Positions 16,670 through 24,821 of a stretch of DNA of 64,000 bases are shown here, in pieces. The notes under the pieces were generated by a model, which worked only from the letters and a program-made list of their open reading frames with translations, was not told where the DNA came from and did no database searches. Location of the stretch: assembly GCF_000272475.1 (NCBI RefSeq), contig NZ_AKFJ01000010.1, positions 1 to 64,000 on the forward strand. The letters run 5' to 3'. The position numbers and the translations under genes are program-made. How positions within the stretch are numbered: the first letter of the stretch is position 1; the number at the start of each line of letters is the position of its first letter. The stretch comes from Novosphingobium sp. Rr 2-17. Lineage in GTDB: Bacteria > Pseudomonadota > Alphaproteobacteria > Sphingomonadales > Sphingomonadaceae.

Positions 16670-17092
16670 TTGGATGCGATGACCTCGAGCTTCGGGAAAG
16701 TCCTCATCGTCGAAGATGAGTTTCTCGTGGCTTTGCAGCTTGAGGATATTCTGGCTGACGGCGGACACGCCGTGTTGGGCACAGTGGCCGATCAGGCATC
16801 GCTCCAAATCGTCCACGAGGCGCCTGACGTGGCGCTGGTGGACCTCAACTTGCGCGACGGGCTCACCGGTCCCGCAATCGCGCGGGATCTGGCTCTAAGA
16901 TACGGCTCTCGCGTGATCTACGTCACGGCCAACCCCGGCCAGATCGATGCTCCCGCAACGACGGCGATCGGGGTTGTCCAAAAGCCGTTTACGCGTCAGG
17001 CCATCCTGGCAGCGATCGCTTACGCCTTGGCCGGCTGCCCCGAAACCGCGCGCCCCCCCGAACTGGAGCCGTTGCGAGTAATCGCTCTCTAG
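16670..17092 (+). CDS. Single-domain response regulator (receiver only)
   Basis: A stand-alone receiver of about 137-140 residues with no output domain: VLIVEDEFLVALQLEDIL, phospho-acceptor Asp about residue 58 in VALVDLNLRDG, VIYVTANPGQ and the switch lysine in VVQKPFTR. It closely resembles receivers that work with HWE kinases and PhyR (FAT-GUY-like single-domain regulators, but the motif here is PFT at that position, which fits that subgroup). The start is uncertain: TTG at 16670 has AGGA at proper distance, ATG at 16679 does not. It follows the second sigma gene by 63 bp and is probably co-transcribed, ending at a terminator at 17187. Confidence 0.87.
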   Translation: MDAMTSSFGKVLIVEDEFLVALQLEDILADGGHAVLGTVADQASLQIVHEAPDVALVDLNLRDGLTGPAIARDLALRYGSRVIYVTANPGQIDAPATTAIGVVQKPFTRQAILAAIAYALAGCPETARPPELEPLRVIAL

Positions 17093-17186
17093 ACTCTTGT
17101 TTCGCCGCATTTTCCGAGTCAGCAGGTGATTCGACTTGCCTCGAAGACGCTCTAATCCATACGACAGCTTACGACAGGACAGATGC

Positions 17187-17216
17187 GCCGCTGCGGGAAA
17201 CCGGGGCGGCTTTTTT
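17187..17216 (+). terminator. Intrinsic terminator after the receiver gene
   Basis: GCCGC (17187-17191) with GCGGC (17206-17210) around an inner GCGG/CCGG pairing, followed by six T (17211-17216). It ends the sigma-receiver transcript. Confidence 0.75.
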
Positions 17217-17294
17217 AGGCGACCTCAAGTTTGGAGCGGTAGCAGCGGCGGCTATTCCGACATATTAACCCATGCAGTTATGCGGGCACGCAAA

Positions 17295-17325
17295 AGGGGC
17301 GCGGAGACCTTCCCTCCGCGCCCCT
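17295..17325 (-). terminator. Intrinsic terminator of the pyridoxamine-oxidase-like gene
   Basis: AGGGGCGCGGAG (17295-17306) and CTCCGCGCCCCT (17314-17325) form a perfect 12-bp stem with a 7-nt loop. Read on the minus strand it is followed by TTTTG, and it lies 31 bp after that gene's stop. Confidence 0.8.
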
Positions 17326-17356
17326 CCCATGCGCCGCTGACGTGGTCTGTGAGGGG

Positions 17357-17821
17357 TCAGACCGCGCCGAGCGCGTGTTCGCCGGCTTCGCTGGGTTCTA
17401 TCTTCTTGCCGGTGAGCAGCTTGAAGGCACCTTTGAGGCCAAGATCGGACGTCCAGACTTCGCCATCCTCAATGTCGAAACGCATCATCTTCACAGCCGG
17501 GTCCGTCTTGCCGTTGGGGAACCAGGCTTCGATCGCATTATTCCAGTGTGCGTCACGCACGGCAGCGTCGGTTTCCTCGGCCAGCGTGCCCGAAATGCAT
17601 GCAAAGACATCATGGCCCTTCGTCGCGACCTGACCCATCGCCTTGCCGCCCGGAGCGATGCGGTTTTTCTGGTTGAGGAAAAACCACACCGCGTGATGCG
17701 CGTCCTTGTCCAGCAGCGCGGTCATCGGCTCCGCATGCTCGCTCGATCCCTCCAGCCTCATCATGATAAACGGACTGGAGCTGAACGACTTCCAGAACGT
17801 CTCGCGAATGTCTTTGTCCAT
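17357..17821 (-). CDS. Pyridoxamine 5'-phosphate oxidase-family general stress protein (GSP26-like)
   Basis: A 154-residue split-barrel FMN-type protein: FIMMRLEG, MTALLDKDAHHAVWFFLNQKNRIA, VFACISGTLAE, DAHWNNAIEAWFPNGKTDPAVKMMRFDIEDGEVW. It resembles the B. subtilis general stress protein 26 group, whose substrate is unknown. ATG at 17821 is preceded by AGGAG at six bases; the frame extends to 17851 without support. An EcfG promoter lies 30 bp upstream, so it is a predicted stress-regulon member. The hemerythrin gene lies behind it on the same strand but with its own promoter-like site. Confidence 0.86.
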   Translation of the reverse strand: MDKDIRETFWKSFSSSPFIMMRLEGSSEHAEPMTALLDKDAHHAVWFFLNQKNRIAPGGKAMGQVATKGHDVFACISGTLAEETDAAVRDAHWNNAIEAWFPNGKTDPAVKMMRFDIEDGEVWTSDLGLKGAFKLLTGKKIEPSEAGEHALGAV

Positions 17822-17850
17822 TATAGGCTCCTGATTGTGCTTGCGGTGCA

Positions 17851-17876
17851 AACGCGCCGCACATTGGGGACGTTCC
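17851..17876 (-). promoter_or_regulatory. EcfG-type promoter (GGAAC-N17-CGTT)
   Basis: On the minus strand GGAAC (17872-17876), 17 bp, CGTT (17851-17854), a full consensus match. It lies 30 bp before the ATG of the pyridoxamine-oxidase-like stress gene. Confidence 0.85.
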
Positions 17877-17893
17877 CTGCCGGGCGGCTGCGA

Positions 17894-18376
17894 TCAGTCG
17901 CGTTCGTCGCCCGGCTTGTCCTGCTCGGCGATCGCGTATTCTTCGGGCTTACGCTCCTCGAACACGTCGGCCATTTTCTTCTCGGTGCTCTTGGACAGGA
18001 TGTCGCCGGCTTTGGGGAACATCTCCTCTTCCTCCTCGTCGATGTGGTGGAGGTAGCGGTGGCGCATCTTTTCGAAGGTCTTGAGCCAGTTGGACGAACT
18101 CATCTCGGTATCGAGCAGCTCACCCAGGAAATCGTCGATCTCCTTGTGCTCCGAAACCGAATGCCGCGCGTCGTCGCGCAAGGGCGGCGTGGCCAGCATC
18201 GTGGCGTAGAGCGATTCTTCCTCAGCCGCTGCGTGCGCTTGCAATTCCTTGCGCAGCGCCTCGAACTGGGTACGCCGCTCTTCGCTGTCGCCTTTGGTTT
18301 CTGCCAGCTGGGCCAGCATTTCGCGGTGGCGATCGTGGTCGGCTTTCAAATCTTCGAATATACGTGCGTCGGCCAT
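17894..18376 (-). CDS. Hemerythrin HHE-domain protein
   Basis: A 160-residue helical protein with hemerythrin-type ligands: DHDRHREM near residue 12, HAAAEEESLY near 50, VSEHKEIDD near 80, and YLHHIDEEEEEMFP near 110. Such proteins bind a di-iron centre and are linked to oxygen, NO or oxidative stress handling. ATG at 18376 is chosen for the AGGAGG five bases before it; the frame runs on upstream to 18502. A one-mismatch EcfG site sits upstream. Confidence 0.88.
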   Translation of the reverse strand: MADARIFEDLKADHDRHREMLAQLAETKGDSEERRTQFEALRKELQAHAAAEEESLYATMLATPPLRDDARHSVSEHKEIDDFLGELLDTEMSSSNWLKTFEKMRHRYLHHIDEEEEEMFPKAGDILSKSTEKKMADVFEERKPEEYAIAEQDKPGDERD

Positions 18377-18408
18377 GGGAGCCTCCTGTTTGGGATTATT
18401 TCCCAACC

Positions 18409-18434
18409 AACGGCGCTGGAGCGCGATGGTTTCC
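18409..18434 (-). promoter_or_regulatory. One-mismatch EcfG-type site before the hemerythrin gene
   Basis: On the minus strand GGAAA (18430-18434), 17 bp, CGTT (18409-18412). The last base of the -35 differs from GGAAC. The site is 33 bp before the ATG. The same variant occurs at 48934. Confidence 0.45.
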
Positions 18435-18504
18435 AAAGCCAACAACCTCAGGCGCACTTGCGCGTTGATCCAGGCATCCCCCTTTGCCGAGAAAGACAAC
18501 AAGG

Positions 18505-19527
18505 ATGCCCCGGCTCAAGTTCTCAGACGATACCGGACCCGGTATCACCCGCCGCCCGGCGAGAAAGCGGGAGGGGCACGTCCAGTGGGCCTATTTCGAC
18601 CCGTCCGGCGCGCGCATCACCGATCGCGATGAGATCGACCGACTGAACCGGATCGCCTTGCCCCCGGCTTACGAGCGCTGCTGGTTCTCACCCGATGCGA
18701 ACGTTCACTTGCTTGCCACCGGCTACGATGCGCGGGGCCGCAAGCAATACCGCTATCACCCGGACTGGCGGGCCGACCGCGAAGCGACCAAGTTCGGCTT
18801 GTGCCCGGCCTTTGGTGAGGCGCTGCCCCGGCTGCGCCAGCGGGTGGAGAAAGACCTTGAGGGCCGTGGCCTCAAGCGTGAACGGGCGATCGCCTCGGTG
18901 GTGGCGCTGCTCGATACCGGCGCGATTCGCGTGGGTAACGAGGCATACGCGCGTGCCAACAAGAGCTTCGGCGCAACCACTTTGCGCAACCGTCATGCCA
19001 AGATCGAGCACGGCACGTTGCGGCTGCGGTTCAAGGGCAAGAGCGGCAAGTTGCACGAGATCGACTGTGACGATGCCGCCCTGGTGCGCTGCGTGCGCAA
19101 GATGCAGGATTTGCCCGGGCAGAACGTGTTTCAATATGTGGACGAGGACGGCCATGCCGTGCCGGTCGATAGCCACGATGTGAACGAGTACTTGGCCGAG
19201 ACGATGCGTAAGGGGGAGGCCAAGGACGAGGGCGGCGATTGCTTCACGGCCAAGCATTTTCGCACATGGCACGCCAGCGCGCTGGCGTTCGCGCGGCTTC
19301 AAGGGGATCGCGCGCTACCCTTGAAGGCGCTGCTGGAGGATGTGGCGCAGCGGCTGGGCAATACCCCGGCCATCGCCCGCAAATCGTATGTTCACCCCCT
19401 CATCATCGCGGCAGCGCGGGGGGACAAAGGTGCGCCCGAGCTGCCCGATCGCTTGCCGGCCGCCACCAAATGGCTCACCCGCGAGGAGCGGGGGCTGCTG
19501 GCGTTCCTCGAAGCCGCCCACCGCTAA
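18505..19527 (+). CDS. DNA topoisomerase IB (poxvirus-type)
   Basis: A 340-residue type IB topoisomerase, which relaxes supercoils through a 3'-phosphotyrosine. Visible are IALPPAYERCWF, the DARGRKQYRYHPDWRADREATKF block, LLDTGAIRVGNEAYARANKSFGATTLRNRHAKI, FRTWHASALAFARL and the active-site region ARKSYVHPLII (Tyr). ATG at 18505 gives family length; a TTG at 18484 is also in frame. The 3' end overlaps an acyltransferase gene on the other strand by 53 bp. Bacterial members often sit beside stress genes, as here. Confidence 0.93.
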   Translation: MPRLKFSDDTGPGITRRPARKREGHVQWAYFDPSGARITDRDEIDRLNRIALPPAYERCWFSPDANVHLLATGYDARGRKQYRYHPDWRADREATKFGLCPAFGEALPRLRQRVEKDLEGRGLKRERAIASVVALLDTGAIRVGNEAYARANKSFGATTLRNRHAKIEHGTLRLRFKGKSGKLHEIDCDDAALVRCVRKMQDLPGQNVFQYVDEDGHAVPVDSHDVNEYLAETMRKGEAKDEGGDCFTAKHFRTWHASALAFARLQGDRALPLKALLEDVAQRLGNTPAIARKSYVHPLIIAAARGDKGAPELPDRLPAATKWLTREERGLLAFLEAAHR

Positions 19528-20563
19528 GGACGCTGGCCGCACGCGGCGCAAGGCGGGTGAGGGCTGCTGCCAGCAACAAGGTTGCCCCCAACACCAGCAC
19601 CGGCTGAAGCACGAGGTAGATCGGATAGAGCGGCGAGCCGAGCGGCCCGGTCAATTGCCCGATCATCGGCCCGAACAGCCAGATCAGGATCAAGTGCGCG
19701 CAGAACAGCAGGAAGGCGCACGGCTCTATCCGCAGCACACCATCTCGCAAGGGGCTGGCGGCCAGCACCCAGCTCAAACGCCATAACGCGACCGCCGCCG
19801 CCAGCCGCTGGGCGAGATCGAGGGCGGCGCCGGTAGGCGTGGTGAGGAATGCGGCGCCGCGCGTCTCGGCCACGATTTTTACGGCCAGCAACAGCGTGAA
19901 GGGCACAAGCGCGACGATAAGCGGCAAGGCGGCCACGCGTTCGGCCATCTCGGTTCGGCGGGCCAGGATGCCGAGCGTGAAGAACGCCAGGATCGCCGGT
20001 CGCAGCAGCACCGGCCAGCCCAGGGCGAAGATCTGGACCAGCACTGCCAGTGCCGCCACCCCCAGCAATGCGGGAGAGGGCGCACGCACCAAGATCGGGG
20101 CGGCCACCATGCACACGAACAAGTCGCGCAGGAACGGCATCTGCACATTGATGTCGGGGTTGCGGGTGAGGACGAAGAGTTCCTCCACCACCCACCAGGC
20201 GGATTGCGGCAAGGGTGCCTTGAGATCGAACAGCACCGCCGCGCTGCAGACCAGCAGTAGCGCGATCGCGTTCCACAAGACCATCGGCAGCAGGATCGTG
20301 CGCGCCTTGCGCCCAATGTGTTCGCGCCAATCGCGGATGCGCGAGGAACCGGCGACCAGCCAGCCCGAAATGACGCCCAGCAAGGGGACCGCGCTGCGCC
20401 CGAACACTTCCATCAGCACCCAGCGCAAGTCGTCCTGCCAGGTTCCGCGTATCGCATCCAGTTGAGGGCCGGTCAGCCCCGTCCAGGCATGGACGTAGAC
20501 GACACCCAGAATGCCGACCACGCGTGCGACGCGCACGGCATCCGAACGGCGATCCGCAGACAC
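19475..20563 (-). CDS. Acyltransferase 3 family membrane protein
   Basis: A 362-residue protein with about ten hydrophobic segments and the acyltransferase-3 start pattern (VARVVGILGVVYVHAWTG, where RxxxxxxVxxHxW carries the catalytic His). Later GRSAVPLLGVISGWL and RKARTILLPMVLWN fit the family. Members move acyl groups onto sugars or glycans; the acceptor here is unknown. The start is GTG at 20563, two bases after the bphP stop, so it is likely the last gene of the bphO-bphP transcript. Its tail overlaps topoisomerase IB by 53 bp. Confidence 0.85.
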   Translation of the reverse strand: MSADRRSDAVRVARVVGILGVVYVHAWTGLTGPQLDAIRGTWQDDLRWVLMEVFGRSAVPLLGVISGWLVAGSSRIRDWREHIGRKARTILLPMVLWNAIALLLVCSAAVLFDLKAPLPQSAWWVVEELFVLTRNPDINVQMPFLRDLFVCMVAAPILVRAPSPALLGVAALAVLVQIFALGWPVLLRPAILAFFTLGILARRTEMAERVAALPLIVALVPFTLLLAVKIVAETRGAAFLTTPTGAALDLAQRLAAAVALWRLSWVLAASPLRDGVLRIEPCAFLLFCAHLILIWLFGPMIGQLTGPLGSPLYPIYLVLQPVLVLGATLLLAAALTRLAPRAASVLSGGRLRGTPAAPAPRG

Positions 20564-20565
20564 AG

Positions 20566-23136
20566 TTATTTTAAACGCAGGGCGCGACCGATCGCGAAGC
20601 GGACGTCGCTTTCGTCATAAGGTTTGGTTACTGCCGGCACGTCCTTGAACGGCCCTCCTTGGACATCGCGATCACCATAGCCGCTGGCAAAGATGAACGG
20701 AATGCCGCGCTCGCGCAAGGCCATCGCGATCGGCTCACTGGTTTCGTTGCCCAGATTGACGTCGAGCAGTGCGAACGAGACGTCCGCCTTGCGCAACACG
20801 TCCATCGCGCCGTCGACCGTGCCGGTGACACGGCAATCGCTAAAGCCGTAGCCCTGGAGTAAGTCCTCGGCTTCCATAGCGATCAGGATATTGTCCTCGA
20901 CGATGAGGGCAGCGCCGCTGGCCAGACGGGCAAAGGCTTCCCCATCCTCGAGCGTGTCGCGGGGGTTTGGCGCGGCTTCGAGCAACACCGCGCTGGGCGT
21001 CTCGAACGAGGAGATGTGGTTGGCCGGGATCAGGAACGCGGCGTGAAGGCCGCTTTCGGGGAAGATCGTCGAAGCAGTGCCGCCCAGTTCGTGGGGAATG
21101 GTGCGTTCGATGATCGTCGATCCGAAGCCACGCCGGGTGGGCGACTTGACGGGGGGACCATCGCTTTCGCGCCAGTCGATCTCCAGCCCGCCATCGTCCG
21201 CGCGATCGAGGCAGATCGTCACACGGCCGCGCGAATCCGATAGCGCGCCGTACTTGCACGAATTCGTCATCAGTTCGTGGATGACGAGGGCGAGGGTCGT
21301 GAAGGCACCTGGCGCGACCAGCGCATCGCGGCCTTCGATCTGCACCCGGTCCGCGCGACTGTTGGCGTAAGCGGCGGCCTCGGTCTGGATCAGTTCGTAC
21401 AGCGAAGCCGGTGCCCAGTCCTTGCGCGTCACCTGATCGTGCGCGCGGGCGAGGGCATGGATGCGGCTGCCGACGATTTCGGCGAAGTGGTCGATCGTCG
21501 CCGCGCCTTCCTTGCTCTGGGTGACCAGGGCCCGGATCAGGTTCAGGATGTTGCGCACGCGGTGGTTCAGCTCGGCGATCAGCACGTCTTGCTGCTTGCT
21601 CGCCTGCTCGCGCTCGGCATGGGCCGCCTCGGACAAGCGCAGCACCACGTCCAGCAAAGTGATGCGCAGCGATTCCGCTGCCGATATTTCCTCTGCCAAC
21701 CACGGACGGGAATAGCCGTACCGCTCTTCCTTCCACAGCTCGAAGCTTTTGCGCGGTGTAAGGCGCGGGCCGAGAGGCCCCGGCGTGGATATTTTCTCGG
21801 GCTTGCCCGCCCAGTTCAGCGCACGCACCTGCTCGCCGCGAAACAGGACCACATAGTCGCGCGGCGATCGGCTGACCGGAAGCGCCAGCAGGCCAGCGGC
21901 TTTGTCTGCCCATTCGCTGGCGGGGGGATAGACCGCCGCGGCGTTGTCGGTGGCCCACGCAGCGCTGGCGCCCGCGGTATCGAGGAAGCGGGCAAGCTGG
22001 GCGAATTGCGCCTCGTTCGGCGTCGATCCCTGGCTGACGAAGCGGCCATCGACCCAGCCAACGACGCCGTCGAATGGGATGACCTCGGCGATCGTCTCGG
22101 TAAATCCGCCGAAGGTTTCCAACAGCGATTCGCCGCCCGCGACACGGGCCATGATCTTGTCATGCAGGCGCAGCGATTCGGTGCGCACTTCCAGCGCGCG
22201 ATCGCCCTCTTTCTGTTCCAGCAGATAGGAGAAGAACTCGCCGAACAGCTCGCTGGCCGTCCGCATGGCATAAGACAGCACCATCGGCGCGTAGTGGTGG
22301 CAGGCGATCAATCCCCACAGCTTGCCCCGGCGCACGATCGAGACCGACATTGAGGCATTGACCCCCATGTTGCGCAGATACTCGATGTGGATCGGGGATA
22401 CCGCACGCAGGCCGGACATGGACAGATCGAGCGGGTCGCCGTTCGGGCCGGTGGTGGGATAGACCGGCACCGTGGGGTCATCGACATCGCTGATGATGCG
22501 CAACAGATTGCGGATGTAGAGCTTGCGCGCCTGCGCCGGAATGTCGGTGGCGGGAAACCGGTGGCCTTTGAAGCTTTCGACCCCGCCATTGACGCTCTCG
22601 GCGATGACTTCGCCGGCGCCGTCATCATCGAAGCGGTAGATCATCACCCGGTCGAAGCCAGTGAGCCCGCGCATGTGCCGCGCGGCGCCGGTGCATAGTT
22701 GCTCCACGCTGGGCGACTGGCGTAGCCGTTCGATCATCGGACGCACATAGGACACGTAGTCGCGCTGGCGCGGCTCGTGCCGTTCCAATTCGAGTACGTA
22801 GGACCGGCCCGAGGCATGGACGGCCACGTCGAACAGTCGCCCATCGCCCAGAAGGTCCACCCCGAACACCCGTTCGACGCTGCCGGACGATCCCACTATC
22901 TGCAGGCGCGAGCGCACGTCGTGCAAGGCATCTTCGGCCAGGTATTCGTTTGCGTGCAGGCCGATCAAGTCGCTTGGATCGCCACCGAACAATTCGCCGA
23001 CATTAAGCGAGACGTGGTTGAACAGCCAGTCGCTCGAAAACGACAGCAGCCAGCCGAAGCTCTGGATGCGACCGATCACGTGGATCGGTTCGAGATCGCA
23101 AGTGGAAAGGTCCACCACAGTCGTGTCCTCAGCCAT
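20566..23136 (-). CDS. bphP: Bacteriophytochrome: PAS-GAF-PHY-HWE kinase-receiver
   Basis: A red/far-red light sensor of 856 residues. Cys13 (DLSTCDLEPIHVIG) is the biliverdin-binding cysteine of bacterial phytochromes. PAS spans about 15-125, GAF about 150-310 with PATDIPAQARKLY (DIP motif) and SPIHIEYLRNMGV, PHY about 330-500 with the tongue motif PRKSF. The transmitter is HWE/HisKA_2 type (His about 526 in ELNHRVRNILN; HELMTNSCKYGA), and a receiver closes the protein (Asp about 792 in LLDVNLGNE). The frame extends far upstream, but MAEDTTVV at 23136 is the natural start and overlaps the bphO stop by 8 bp. HWE kinases often feed PhyR, so light input to the stress response is plausible. Confidence 0.93.
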   Translation of the reverse strand: MAEDTTVVDLSTCDLEPIHVIGRIQSFGWLLSFSSDWLFNHVSLNVGELFGGDPSDLIGLHANEYLAEDALHDVRSRLQIVGSSGSVERVFGVDLLGDGRLFDVAVHASGRSYVLELERHEPRQRDYVSYVRPMIERLRQSPSVEQLCTGAARHMRGLTGFDRVMIYRFDDDGAGEVIAESVNGGVESFKGHRFPATDIPAQARKLYIRNLLRIISDVDDPTVPVYPTTGPNGDPLDLSMSGLRAVSPIHIEYLRNMGVNASMSVSIVRRGKLWGLIACHHYAPMVLSYAMRTASELFGEFFSYLLEQKEGDRALEVRTESLRLHDKIMARVAGGESLLETFGGFTETIAEVIPFDGVVGWVDGRFVSQGSTPNEAQFAQLARFLDTAGASAAWATDNAAAVYPPASEWADKAAGLLALPVSRSPRDYVVLFRGEQVRALNWAGKPEKISTPGPLGPRLTPRKSFELWKEERYGYSRPWLAEEISAAESLRITLLDVVLRLSEAAHAEREQASKQQDVLIAELNHRVRNILNLIRALVTQSKEGAATIDHFAEIVGSRIHALARAHDQVTRKDWAPASLYELIQTEAAAYANSRADRVQIEGRDALVAPGAFTTLALVIHELMTNSCKYGALSDSRGRVTICLDRADDGGLEIDWRESDGPPVKSPTRRGFGSTIIERTIPHELGGTASTIFPESGLHAAFLIPANHISSFETPSAVLLEAAPNPRDTLEDGEAFARLASGAALIVEDNILIAMEAEDLLQGYGFSDCRVTGTVDGAMDVLRKADVSFALLDVNLGNETSEPIAMALRERGIPFIFASGYGDRDVQGGPFKDVPAVTKPYDESDVRFAIGRALRLK

Positions 23137-23731
23137 GGGCGTCCTGCCGTGCAATATCGTCGGCGGCGCTGGCGGCGAAAGCGCGTGCGAAGATGTCGAA
23201 AGATTCAAGGGCGGCGGCACGGGCACCATCGCGTTCGGAAGGGTCATCGCCGCGCGCGCGCAGCCAGGGGACCAGCGCCTTCCAGCCGGCGCGTTCGGCT
23301 CCGTCCTCCATATAGGCGGAGCGGAAGCCCTCGGCCTCACCCCAATAGCCGCGCTGGCGGATGACGGTGAGGCCCAGGCGCGATCCGGTGACGACGTAGC
23401 TTATGCCGGCCGCCGCGCCCGTTTCGTCCTGCTTCAGGGAAACATCGCCCGCGTCTAGCTCCGGCTCGCCCAGCGCATCCAGATCGGCGCGCAGCATCGC
23501 TGGATAATCGGGGCAAATCAGACCCAGCTCGCGTCGCATGAAGTCCCGAACCGGCGGGTAGAGTTGGGCCATGCCGATCGCATGGGCGCGCAGGAACCGC
23601 GCGATGCCGTCGCGCTGGTTCAACGCCAACGCACCGAACGCATCGTCCAGTCGTGCGTGGGATGGCGCCGTCGCTTCGCGCAGAACGCTCAGCAAATCAG
23701 GCGCATGCGGCAATGGAGCGTCCAGGAGCAT
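23129..23731 (-). CDS. bphO: Biliverdin-producing heme oxygenase
   Basis: Opens heme to biliverdin, the chromophore of the phytochrome encoded next. The 200-residue protein shows LREATAPSHARLDDAFG with the proximal His near residue 18, a YPPVRDFMRRELG helix, and GISYVVTGSRLG, the glycine-containing distal region. The frame opens further upstream, but an EcfG promoter at 23793-23817 would start transcription near 23785, so ATG at 23731 is preferred over 23788. Overlap of 8 bp with bphP shows coupling. Confidence 0.88.
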   Translation of the reverse strand: MLLDAPLPHAPDLLSVLREATAPSHARLDDAFGALALNQRDGIARFLRAHAIGMAQLYPPVRDFMRRELGLICPDYPAMLRADLDALGEPELDAGDVSLKQDETGAAAGISYVVTGSRLGLTVIRQRGYWGEAEGFRSAYMEDGAERAGWKALVPWLRARGDDPSERDGARAAALESFDIFARAFAASAADDIARQDAHG

Positions 23732-23792
23732 CGCACTTTCGTAAAGGGAACACTGCCAACACAAGCGCGGGGGCACCTGTTCGGCCATATTC

Positions 23793-23817
23793 AACACATA
23801 CAACCCCGGTATGTTCC
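23793..23817 (-). promoter_or_regulatory. EcfG-type promoter (GGAAC-N16-TGTT) before bphO-bphP
   Basis: On the minus strand GGAAC (23813-23817), 17 bp, GTT (23793-23795). It lies about 60 bp before the bphO ATG at 23731 and would place light sensing under the general stress sigma. Confidence 0.7.
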
Positions 23818-23949
23818 TTAGTAACATAGCAAAGCCCGGGACGGTAGTCTGTTCACTAGTGGCCGGACTTTGAGGGAACTCGTCGCAGTTCCGCGCATTA
23901 AAGCACGATACGGTTTGTTCAAGGCGCGAGCCGCCCACAAGAGGCCTTC

Positions 23950-24678
23950 ATGACGCTCAGTCCAGACGACCTACATAGTGACCTACTAAAAGCCCTGAAT
24001 TCTGCCGATCGTGCATCGCTTGAACCTTTGTTCTCGGATTGCCGCATGCGTTCAGGCGAAATCATCTATCAACCAGGCGACAACGTCGAATATTGCTACT
24101 TTCCGCTAGGCCCGGCCATGTGCTCCTACTTCGTCGAGTTGGAAGACGGCACGGCGGTGGAGACTATTCTGGTCGGCCGTGAAGGCGCGCTGGGGGGCAT
24201 CGTCAGTTCCGGCAACTTGCCAGCCTATGCGCGTGCGACCGTCCTCCATGAAGGGCGGTTCCTGCGTATCCCCGTGCGCGAATTGGAAGCGATCAAGCGG
24301 CGCACGCCGGTGATCGACCATCTGTTCGCGCGCTATGCGGACTGCATGATGGCGCAAGTGTTCCAGTCGATCGCGTGCAACGCCGTCCACACTATCGAGC
24401 AGCGCGCTGCCAAATGGTTGTCTGCGGCCGTCGATCGGATTGGCCGCAACGATGTGACGATGACGCAGGAGCAACTCGCGTCGATGATGGGGATCGGTCG
24501 CAGTTATGCCAGCCGGGTACTGCAACGCTTCAAGCGCGACGGTCTGGTCCGAACCCGGCGCGGCGGCATCGAGGTGCTCGACCGTGATGGCCTGCGTGAA
24601 CGAGCCTGCGCTTGCAACGACCAAGTGACGGCTCATTTCCAACGTGTGCTCGCCGATGTGTATCCTCAGGATGCCTGA
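23950..24678 (+). CDS. Crp/Fnr-family transcriptional regulator
   Basis: A 242-residue regulator with an N-terminal cyclic-nucleotide-type beta-barrel (about residues 25-130; CRMRSGEIIYQPGDNVEYCYFP, VETILVGREGALGG) and a C-terminal HTH (TMTQEQLASMMGIGRSYASRVLQRFKRDG). It lacks the N-terminal Cys cluster of FNR, so oxygen sensing through an Fe-S centre is unlikely. The effector is unknown. GAGG precedes the ATG. It is divergent from bphO with a 218-bp gap. Confidence 0.88.
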   Translation: MTLSPDDLHSDLLKALNSADRASLEPLFSDCRMRSGEIIYQPGDNVEYCYFPLGPAMCSYFVELEDGTAVETILVGREGALGGIVSSGNLPAYARATVLHEGRFLRIPVRELEAIKRRTPVIDHLFARYADCMMAQVFQSIACNAVHTIEQRAAKWLSAAVDRIGRNDVTMTQEQLASMMGIGRSYASRVLQRFKRDGLVRTRRGGIEVLDRDGLRERACACNDQVTAHFQRVLADVYPQDA

Positions 24679-24821
24679 ACGGTGCCCTTTGCAAAGCGGT
24701 GCGTGACACGTGATTGAAAGATCATAGTCGCAAAATTGCCACCGAAACGCCACTAAACTGGCGTTTTCACGTCATGAAACACCCCTAGCAGTCGCCCTGG
24801 CAAACAACAGGGGCGTCCACC

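Noticed and set aside
24679..24821. Possible Pho box before the PhoX-like gene
   Set aside because: Single half-site-like pieces (CGTCATG; TGTCACG on the other strand) are present, but no two good 7-mers stand 11 bp apart.
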